A stretch of DNA of 64,000 bases, from assembly GCA_905182855.1 (NCBI GenBank), contig CAJJDA010000009.1:363039-427038 (forward strand). The letters are read 5' to 3'. Positions 57,796-64,000 of this stretch are shown here, in pieces. The notes under the pieces are model-generated. The model had not been told where the DNA came from. It was given only the letters and a program-made list of their open reading frames with translations, and made no database searches. This DNA comes from a gamma proteobacterium HTCC2207. Its GTDB lineage: Bacteria > Pseudomonadota > Gammaproteobacteria > Pseudomonadales > Porticoccaceae. The stretch's first letter is position 1. Each line of letters begins with the position of its first letter. The position numbers and the translations under genes were made by a program.

Positions 57796-58368
57796 CTACT
57801 GACTCGTGACCACCAGATAGGCAATCAGTTCGCAATCCCCTGTGTTTTCAATGCTGTGAATTAGGTCTCCGCGGTAATGGGCAGAGTCGCCATGGCTGAG
57901 CTTTGAATTATTGTCGCCCGACACAATCTGTGCAGTGCCGCTGGTGATGGTAAGCAGCTCTTTTGTGCCATCGAAGTGGGGTGCGCTGGTTAAACTTGCA
58001 CCAGGCTGAATACGCAATTCATAAAATTCAATATTTTTTTCGATCTGTAATGGCGACAAGGTACGAATTTGAATCTGCTTGTCCGATCTGAACAAGTTGT
58101 TCTTATCGTCGCCGTGAACCACCTCAATGGTAGACGACGCCCAAGGTTGATCCACCAGCTCACCAATACTCATCCCAAACGCCTGAGCAATTCTAAAAGT
58201 CACCGTCAGTGTCGGATTGGCCTGCCCGCGCTCAATCTGGCTTAGCATAGACCGGCTCACGCCAGACGCAGTCGCCAATTGGTCTAGGGTTTGCTTGTGC
58301 TTTTTGCGCAGCTCGGTAACGCGATGACTTAACGTGTGGCTCGCTGCTTCTTGGTCATTTAGCGACAT
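57796..58368 (-). CDS. XRE-cupin transcriptional regulator
   Basis: A 190-residue protein: N-terminal lambda-repressor-like helix-turn-helix at about 15-70 (LRKKHKQTLDQLATASGVSRSMLSQIERGQANPTLTVTFRIAQAFG), then a C-terminal cupin at about 110-188 (LRIQPGASLTSAPHFDGTKELLTITSGTAQIVSG ... GDSAHYRGDLIHSIEN). The start is the ATG at 58368; the frame extends further without meaning. It is divergent from tdh-kbl and likely represses or activates them in response to an amino acid bound by the cupin. Confidence 0.92.
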   Translation of the reverse strand: MSLNDQEAASHTLSHRVTELRKKHKQTLDQLATASGVSRSMLSQIERGQANPTLTVTFRIAQAFGMSIGELVDQPWASSTIEVVHGDDKNNLFRSDKQIQIRTLSPLQIEKNIEFYELRIQPGASLTSAPHFDGTKELLTITSGTAQIVSGDNNSKLSHGDSAHYRGDLIHSIENTGDCELIAYLVVTSQ

Positions 58369-58397
58369 TTTGTGCACTATATAAGAAAAATTCTTGC

Positions 58398-58437
58398 ATA
58401 AAGGAATATTTGCTTCTACGATAAAGGAATATATTCC
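58398..58437. promoter_or_regulatory. Candidate XRE-cupin operator with tandem repeats
   Basis: ATAAAGGAATAT occurs twice, at 58398 and 58421, 23 bases apart (about two turns). The second copy forms the perfect palindrome GGAATATATTCC (58426-58437). A further small dyad AAGAAAAATTCTT lies at 58383-58395. All lie in the 102-base gap between the regulator and tdh. Confidence 0.6.
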
Positions 58438-58470
58438 CCTATAGTAACCAATCCGCAGGAAGATAGCACC

Positions 58471-59496
58471 ATGAAAGCACTGGTCAAAAGGCATTCGAGA
58501 CAGGGTTTGTGGCTAGAAGACGCACCCGATCCAAAAATTGGCATTAACGATGTGCTGATCAAGATAGCGCGCACGGCTATTTGTGGCACGGACATGCATA
58601 TTTACAATTGGGACAGCTGGGCACAGGCGACCATTCCCGTACCTATGGTCGTTGGCCATGAATTTGTTGGTCATATTGTCGATGTTGGCTCTAATGTGAA
58701 TGATTTTCGCCCGGGACAACTTGTCTCTGGAGAAGGCCATGTCGTCTGTGGTCGCTGTCGTAACTGTATGGCTGGCCGCCGTCATCTTTGCGCTCAGACC
58801 AGTGGCGTAGGGGTAGATCGTGCGGGGGCCTTTGCCGAGTATCTAGCACTGCCTATGTCCAACGTCTGGGAGCATCGCCCAGGCATTGATCTCGATGTGG
58901 CGGCATTATTTGACCCGTTGGGCAATGCGGTGCATACCGCGTTGCAATATGACCTAGTCGCGGAAGATGTACTGATCACTGGAGCCGGGCCCATTGGCGC
59001 TATGGCCGCGGCTGTGTGCAAGTATGCGGGTGCCAAAAATGTCGTCATTACTGATATAAATCCCGAGCGACTGGCACTGGCCAAAACCCTTGGCGCTACC
59101 CACACGGTCGACGTGCGCACCGAAAATTTGGCCGATGTTCAGCGCCAATTAGGTATGTCTGAGGGTTTTGATGTGGGGCTTGAGATGTCCGGTAACCCCG
59201 CCGGATTTAGAGATCTACTGGCCAACATGTGCCATGGCGGCAAGATAGCCATACTAGGTATTCCCGCAGAAGAGATGGCCATTGATTGGCGTCAGGTGGT
59301 TTTCAATATGCTAACACTAAAAGGTATCTATGGCCGTGAAATGTACGAAACCTGGTACAAGATGTCATCAATGATCGACTCCGGTCTCGATATCTCTGCG
59401 GTCATTACACATCGATTAGGATACGAAGATTTTCAACAGGGCTTTGACGCCATGAATTCGGGCCAAGCTAGCAAAGTAATCCTTAACTGGACATAG
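58471..59496 (+). CDS. tdh: L-threonine 3-dehydrogenase
   Basis: Tdh oxidises L-threonine to 2-amino-3-ketobutyrate with NAD. The 341-residue zinc MDR enzyme begins [24 protein letters not shown] and has the catalytic-zinc ligand region [15 protein letters not shown] near residue 37 and [12 protein letters not shown]. The structural zinc cysteines lie in [15 protein letters not shown] near 92-106, and the NAD motif is [11 protein letters not shown]. It is followed by kbl after 12 bases, and the pair converts threonine to glycine and acetyl-CoA. Confidence 0.97.
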   Translation: MKALVKRHSRQGLWLEDAPDPKIGINDVLIKIARTAICGTDMHIYNWDSWAQATIPVPMVVGHEFVGHIVDVGSNVNDFRPGQLVSGEGHVVCGRCRNCMAGRRHLCAQTSGVGVDRAGAFAEYLALPMSNVWEHRPGIDLDVAALFDPLGNAVHTALQYDLVAEDVLITGAGPIGAMAAAVCKYAGAKNVVITDINPERLALAKTLGATHTVDVRTENLADVQRQLGMSEGFDVGLEMSGNPAGFRDLLANMCHGGKIAILGIPAEEMAIDWRQVVFNMLTLKGIYGREMYETWYKMSSMIDSGLDISAVITHRLGYEDFQQGFDAMNSGQASKVILNWT

Positions 59497-59508
59497 GAGA
59501 AAATTCAT

Positions 59509-60699
59509 ATGGATAGTCAATTCAAAGAGCATTTGGCAGCCGAACTCCATGGCATTAAAGCCGCGGGTCTCTATAAGTCAGAGCGCGAAATTACCACCGC
59601 ACAGGGCGCTCGAGTTGGCGTCAAGGGTTCGTCAGAGGTATTAAACCTGTGCGCCAACAATTATTTGGGACTGTCCCAGCATTCTGCGGTGCGCGCTGCA
59701 GCCAAAGTGGGTCTCGATAACTGGGGTTATGGGCTGGCGTCGGTACGCTTTATCTGTGGTACTCAGAGCCTCCATAAGCAGCTCGAACATAAGCTTAGTG
59801 AGTTTTTGGGTATGCAAGACTGCATTCTCTACCCTTCGTGCTTTGATGCGAATGGCGGTCTATTTGAAGTGCTCCTCGGAGCAGAAGATGCGGTTATCTC
59901 TGATGAACTGAACCATGCCAGTATTATCGACGGTGTACGTCTGTGCAAGGCACAGCGATACCGCTATGGCAATAACGATATGGCTGACCTCGAACGACAG
60001 CTGCAAGCGGCTGACACTGCAGGCGCACGTTTTAAACTCATTACTACCGATGGCGTATTCTCTATGGACGGCACCATCGCTCGTCTGGATGATATCTGTA
60101 CCCTAGCGGATAAATATAACGCTCTAGTGCATTTTGATGATTGTCATGCGACGGGATTTGTCGGTGCCAATGGGCGTGGCACCCATGAGTATCGTAACTG
60201 TATGGATCGAGTAGACATAATCACCGGCACTTTGGGCAAGGCTCTCGGTGGCGGCAGTGGTGGCTATACCAGTGCCAGCAAGGAAGTGGTCGACTTACTG
60301 CGCCAGCGCTCTCGACCGTACCTATTTTCCAATACTGTGCCACCGCCTATAGTGGCGGGTGCTCTTAAAGCATTGGAGTTAATTGCTGAGTCCAATCAAC
60401 TCCAGACCCAGTTAATGGAAAATACCGCTATGTTTCGCGAAGGACTAGAGCGTCTAGGGTTTACATTGTTGCCCGGTGAACACCCAATAGTGCCCATAAT
60501 GCTCAACGACGCAGCAGTGGCAAACCGGTTTGCCGCGGCTATGCTTGAAGAGGGCATCTATGTTGTCGCATTTTCCTACCCTGTCGTCGCCAAGGGTAAG
60601 GCGCGCATTCGCACACAAATGTCAGCAGCACTGAGCCACAAGGACATCGCGTTGGCACTGGAGGCGTTTGGGCGCGTAAAACGGGCGCTGAAATTATAA
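59509..60699 (+). CDS. kbl: Glycine C-acetyltransferase (2-amino-3-ketobutyrate CoA ligase)
   Basis: Kbl splits 2-amino-3-ketobutyrate with CoA into glycine and acetyl-CoA. The 396-residue PLP enzyme of the alpha-oxoamine synthase family has [49 protein letters not shown] and the Schiff-base lysine in [16 protein letters not shown] near residue 243. GGAG precedes the start. It is co-transcribed with tdh. Confidence 0.97.
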   Translation: MDSQFKEHLAAELHGIKAAGLYKSEREITTAQGARVGVKGSSEVLNLCANNYLGLSQHSAVRAAAKVGLDNWGYGLASVRFICGTQSLHKQLEHKLSEFLGMQDCILYPSCFDANGGLFEVLLGAEDAVISDELNHASIIDGVRLCKAQRYRYGNNDMADLERQLQAADTAGARFKLITTDGVFSMDGTIARLDDICTLADKYNALVHFDDCHATGFVGANGRGTHEYRNCMDRVDIITGTLGKALGGGSGGYTSASKEVVDLLRQRSRPYLFSNTVPPPIVAGALKALELIAESNQLQTQLMENTAMFREGLERLGFTLLPGEHPIVPIMLNDAAVANRFAAAMLEEGIYVVAFSYPVVAKGKARIRTQMSAALSHKDIALALEAFGRVKRALKL

Positions 60700-61036
60700 G
60701 CGCCTCAAAAGGTTGGTCACAGAATAGTTATGGATCAGGTCGCTTGATATCCCATACAATCCGGTTAAAAATAGCCATATTTCATCGCAAGAGTCTTTTA
60801 CCCTTGTTTTACAACTTAAATGCGTCGACTGAATTAGCCACTTTAGATAGACTACCGAGAGGAGTCGATTAATAGTGAGGCTCGAGCAATCTGCTTAGAT
60901 TCAATCAACGTAACCATATAGTGAAGCGTTGCGGTCTAAAAAGGAGCGCGGGCTTTGAGCGACATTTTAGACAACTGCTTATCGGGGCTATCGATTCGTC
61001 CTTTCCGAGCTGACAAAAAAATAGAGGCGTAACAAA
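60700..61036. other. Intergenic region after kbl
   Basis: No gene and no strong hairpin terminator for kbl. The last 30 bases hold the ribosome site (GAGG) of the next small gene. Confidence 0.45.
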
Positions 61037-61432
61037 ATGAACAAGCCAAACCTTTTACGACGATCCGCAATGTTCGCAGTACATCTCTGGAGAAGCGTAA
61101 TGGATGTGAAATTTAATCCACTAAGGCTAATCCCAGACAACACGCTGCAATCCTATTTTATGCTGGTATTGTTCACTATCTGGAGCATATCTTTTGGATT
61201 CATTGCTACTTACCATTTCGGATGGCTAGGTTACAGTACGGTTACTAGCGTCGTCGTGCATTTAACGATTCTAATTCCAATCATGATTACTAATGCGGTG
61301 TTTATTGATGCTGAGCGTTCAGGTGATAAGTGGCTGGAGGAATGGAAGACAGAGCAGAGTAGATACAAGCTATTTACCAATCGCCTAACTGTTAAAAATA
61401 TGGTGCGCTGGAATCGAGATACAGAAGCATAA
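61037..61432 (+). CDS. Small two-helix membrane protein of unknown function
   Basis: The 131-residue protein has two hydrophobic segments (about 39-58 and 67-91) in a hairpin, and charged ends, the C-terminal one rich in Trp, Lys and Arg (DKWLEEWKTEQSRYKLF). GAGG lies about ten bases before the ATG. No domain is recognised. It is a single-gene unit between tdh-kbl and a dioxygenase. Confidence 0.68.
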   Translation: MNKPNLLRRSAMFAVHLWRSVMDVKFNPLRLIPDNTLQSYFMLVLFTIWSISFGFIATYHFGWLGYSTVTSVVVHLTILIPIMITNAVFIDAERSGDKWLEEWKTEQSRYKLFTNRLTVKNMVRWNRDTEA

Positions 61433-61483
61433 GTAACATATGCGCCTGCGGTCTTGAGTAGGTGAGTGGTTAGATTTTGTGTT

Positions 61484-61552
61484 CTGTAAAGGGTGGTACG
61501 TTAAGCGCTGAGAGCTTAGCTGTAATCTCCCGTTTGAAATTGCCCTTTACAG
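61484..61552. other. Nested inverted repeat in an intergenic region
   Basis: Perfect ten-base arms, CTGTAAAGGG (61484-61493) and CCCTTTACAG (61543-61552), enclose 49 bases. Inside lies a second small stem, TAAGC/GCTTA. No reading frame crosses it usefully. It may be a structured leader, a small RNA or a palindromic repeat unit. Confidence 0.45.
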
Positions 61553-61670
61553 TCACCGGGGAGAGCTCTTTATGGCCGTTTCCTAGGTGACTAAGCAGCA
61601 TCGTCATGCGTTAGCAAAAAATAATCCCCAATGCCCGAATGTCTGAGCTAAGGGCATGCACATACTTTTT

Positions 61671-62750
61671 TTACCACTTATCGTCAAATGTCTGCAGACG
61701 GTTGAACGATTCACCGATCAAGACGCCGAGTTCGCGATCTTCACCTTCTTTGAGCTGGATTCCGGGTCGCCCATGAGCAAAGCGGTAGTTACAGATTAAG
61801 GCGACGTCTCCGACTTTCCAAGGAATTGGAATACCGTGCTGATCATAAACATCAATAAATAGTTGCTTTTCTGCACGTGTCATCTCACTGAGATCACCAA
61901 ACGTGAGCTTGAGCGGCCGATCTTCTGGTGCCACATGCTGCACCAACGGCCAGCTATCAAACCATGCACCATCGTCGGCCATGCTGCTATAAAGCAAATT
62001 TCGATCGAGATGCGGAAAATACTCAAAGGCGGAGATCGTGTAGCGCGTCTTCAGCTTGCGGTCATTACCCCATTCTGCCGTCAGCCCTCGACTCCGGGCC
62101 TCGGCAATTGCCTCATCCTGATTATCTGTCAGCATTGAAAGCTGCCAGTGATTGTAAACACCATACTCAACACGATTTTGAAACGCCAGTCGATCGGTAA
62201 GATCGCGGTGATAGCAAATACCGAGCTTTTTAAGCTTTTGACCAAACTCTGTTGCTAAGATAGATTCAGTGGCCGCCACATTATCGGAAACAAACGTATA
62301 GCCGCCTTCGGCAGGTATCTTGTTACACATAAAGCTGACCATGGTTGTGCTCGAATCGATGTAGGCCATTTCATGGTGATAGTGCAGAGATGCTTCTAAT
62401 GGGGCACCAACTTCATACACATTGGGCTGTAAGGTCTTGCGAGGATTGGCACCACCTTCATACTGCCGTTCGTTTTTTAGCACCTGAGTTGCGATAAGGC
62501 GCATTGCCTGCATATCAGTCAACCCCGTATTAATAACATGGACTAAACCAATATCATCAAAGGTTTTTTGCATGCACTGAGCGAGCTCTGCACTTGGCTC
62601 AAGCGGCTTACCATGGACACGGAATTGATTACCATCAATGGTGAATAATTCTGGAGAAATTGCAGCCACACCTGTCCACCACTTCGGCTCGATGATATCG
62701 TCCAGTGGAGCAAAAATTTTAGTGGCAGTGCCTATAGCCATACTTGTCAA
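61671..62750 (-). CDS. TauD/TfdA-family Fe(II)/2-oxoglutarate dioxygenase
   Basis: A 359-residue non-haem iron oxygenase. The HxE iron motif is in LHYHHEMAYIDSSTTMVSFMC near residue 124, the distal His in ICNYRFAHGRPGIQL near 325, and the oxoglutarate Arg follows in GRP or in the tail ELGVLIGESFNR. The overall plan (FTFVSDN, DLTDRLAFQNRVEYG) fits the clavaminate-synthase/gamma-butyrobetaine-hydroxylase-like branch rather than taurine dioxygenase. Substrate not evident. It stands alone on the minus strand. A start one or three codons later (MAIG) is possible. Confidence 0.87.
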   Translation of the reverse strand: MTSMAIGTATKIFAPLDDIIEPKWWTGVAAISPELFTIDGNQFRVHGKPLEPSAELAQCMQKTFDDIGLVHVINTGLTDMQAMRLIATQVLKNERQYEGGANPRKTLQPNVYEVGAPLEASLHYHHEMAYIDSSTTMVSFMCNKIPAEGGYTFVSDNVAATESILATEFGQKLKKLGICYHRDLTDRLAFQNRVEYGVYNHWQLSMLTDNQDEAIAEARSRGLTAEWGNDRKLKTRYTISAFEYFPHLDRNLLYSSMADDGAWFDSWPLVQHVAPEDRPLKLTFGDLSEMTRAEKQLFIDVYDQHGIPIPWKVGDVALICNYRFAHGRPGIQLKEGEDRELGVLIGESFNRLQTFDDKW

Positions 62751-63000
62751 GCCTTACAACCTATTATGTTGCGCATTCTAGCGACGAATGTCCACCACAA
62801 CAATAGAAATATCATAAGATTTCCTAAGCAGAATATCCCCTTAACGGAATGCTTACGTAAATATCACAGTTATGGACTTAAACCCGCGCGCCTAGGGCAT
62901 TGAAGGAAATAAATAAGGTGGGGTCGCACAGAAAATTTGTGGCGACACAATCAAAAGTTGATCGCCGGTAAACTGTAGCTAGAATCAATAATGCGCTTAC

Positions 63001-63420
63001 TTATAAAACTCTTCGCCAAACTCTCGTTTTATACAGAAATCCAACATAGCCTCGAACATAAAGCTTCCCACCATTTAACCAAACCTTACCTTTATAGGAG
63101 TCCCCAGTTTTGGGATCAAACACTGCCCCTTTTTGCCAAACTTCCTTCTTAAGGGTCAGCCCATCGAAGATCTGCATACCTATAACCGGCTTGCCATAAA
63201 GGTCACCTTGGCATTTATCACACATAGGGTTCTTGTCATCACTATTGTGCAATCTAACAATGTTGGCAAATAACCTATCGTCTTCAATCCGGACCTCAAC
63301 GGTAGATTGCAACTGACCATTCTCATCAAAGGTTTCCCAAAGCCCAACTGGGCTGTCCGTACTATCGGCATAAACATCTAGAGCCAATAACGAAATTGCT
63401 ATAATCAGCAGTATTCTCAT
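63001..63420 (-). CDS. Exported DUF2147 protein
   Basis: A 139-residue periplasmic protein with a signal peptide (MRILLIIAISLLALDVYADS). The DUF2147 pattern follows: SPVGLWETFDENGQLQSTVEVRIEDDRLFANIVRL, a CDKC pair, GKPVIGMQIFDGL, and GAVFDPKTGDSYKGKVWLNGGKLYVRGYVGFLYKTRVWRRV. The fold is a small beta-barrel-like domain of unknown role. It is a single gene. Confidence 0.88.
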   Translation of the reverse strand: MRILLIIAISLLALDVYADSTDSPVGLWETFDENGQLQSTVEVRIEDDRLFANIVRLHNSDDKNPMCDKCQGDLYGKPVIGMQIFDGLTLKKEVWQKGAVFDPKTGDSYKGKVWLNGGKLYVRGYVGFLYKTRVWRRVL

Positions 63421-63537
63421 GAGGCATTCTTCCTTAGTAATTTCGAAATTATGTCTGCGCGCAACTCATCGACGGCCCCGCAAAACAAGTCCCTCTCTGC
63501 GGCCACCAACTCCACAGGCTATGCTTTGGATACATAG

Positions 63538-63906
63538 CTAGTTCAAATCTGCGGCATAACCTTTTAAAACGGCCAGCGGAACGATCGCTACGGCCTGACT
63601 ATTAGTCCGTTTAAGATGTACTCGCGGTGCACAGCCGGCGTCGTGAGCCTCTAACCATCTGGACGCACAGAGGCACCATGACTGCCCTGCAGACAGACCA
63701 GCAAACTCAAATTCTGGTCGCGGGGTGGAAAGATCATTTCCACGAGACTTCGAGAACTCTAGAAACTCGTCAGTAATCAATGCACAGACTGTATGCGAGC
63801 CTCGATCATACTTATCGGTCCGACAAAAGCCATCACGGAAATAGCCCGTAATAGGATTGCTACAGCATTCCTCAATCGGGTCGCCAAATACATTAATTTG
63901 TGACAA
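63538..63906 (-). CDS. DUF2237 family protein
   Basis: The 122-residue soluble protein is rich in conserved cysteines: IEECCSNPITGYFRDGFCRTDKYDRGSHTVCALITDEFLEFSKSRGNDLSTPRPEFEFAGLSAGQSWCLCASRWLEA. This is the complete DUF2237 signature. Function is unknown; the cysteine set suggests metal binding. It follows a short noncoding gap upstream of the DUF2147 gene on the same strand. Confidence 0.93.
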   Translation of the reverse strand: MSQINVFGDPIEECCSNPITGYFRDGFCRTDKYDRGSHTVCALITDEFLEFSKSRGNDLSTPRPEFEFAGLSAGQSWCLCASRWLEAHDAGCAPRVHLKRTNSQAVAIVPLAVLKGYAADLN

Positions 63907-64000
63907 TAGTGATCTCCATTAAATCTTAGGACTTACGCGTTTTTCGCTCAAGATGCGCATTAATAATAACGCGTTTTAGTAAGCTTGCAATCTGTTTAGC

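Overview
The window reads as a chromosomal stretch of a Gammaproteobacterium, probably a marine oligotroph close to the SAR92/Porticoccaceae (Cellvibrionales) group. That placement is inferred from protein character: a gammaproteobacterial division/wall cluster next to rnpB, full-length PurL, EpmB, MltF and a DUF5062-like protein. No 16S gene or database search supports it. No tRNA, rRNA operon, CRISPR array, phage module or recognisable insertion sequence is visible.

Layout. (1) 1-8712, minus strand: mraZ-rsmH-ftsL-ftsI-murE-murF-mraY-murD, tightly overlapped, with a sigma70-type promoter and a MraZ box upstream of mraZ. (2) 9046-9479: RNase P RNA and its terminator, then a small conserved protein, purL, mltF, tadA and epmB. 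(3) 17127-19635: a TonB-dependent receptor split by one extra T. (4) 19839-27032: a galactose/galactoside block with a VOC protein, a minus-strand De Ley-Doudoroff set (SDR sugar dehydrogenase, dgoK, dgoA, SMP-30 lactonase) and a divergent secreted hydrolase plus GH42 beta-galactosidase. (5) 27337-34783: an arginine block (class III aminotransferase, astA, astB, astE, argC, argB) with a divergent Lrp/AsnC regulator. (6) 34798-38504: a GH42 relic, a sodium/sugar symporter and a GH36 alpha-galactosidase. (7) 38656-40676: a second VOC copy, a decayed hydrolase, an M20 peptidase fragment and a composite relic of a second hydrolase-GH42-symporter operon. (8) 40886-45936: a very large exported protein and a lipoprotein with calcium-binding aspartate repeats. 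(9) 46579-63906: accessory metabolism, namely a quinone-oxidoreductase-like enzyme with a divergent HxlR regulator, a GntR/SDR/Ltp2-like aldolase/DUF35/acyl-CoA dehydrogenase group, a persulfide-responsive BigR-type operon, a XRE-cupin regulator divergent from tdh-kbl, a TauD-family dioxygenase and small conserved proteins.

How the genes work together. Galactosides would enter through the symporter, be cut by GH42 and GH36, and the galactose oxidised to galactonate and then to KDPGal products. No galactonate dehydratase is present here. The arginine block carries three AST enzymes and an aminotransferase but no astD. ArgC- and ArgB-like proteins sit, translationally coupled, in its place. I regard this as the most interesting candidate system: run backwards, ArgC plus ArgB could oxidise N-succinylglutamate semialdehyde and conserve ATP.

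Genome dynamics and data quality. Sequence relics show that the galactoside operon existed in more than one copy and was broken up, with the arginine block now lying at the 3' end of the beta-galactosidase gene. Several otherwise intact genes (TonB receptor, aminotransferase, large exported protein, lipoprotein) are each broken by a single indel in a short homopolymer. This could be sequencing error and should be checked before they are called pseudogenes.
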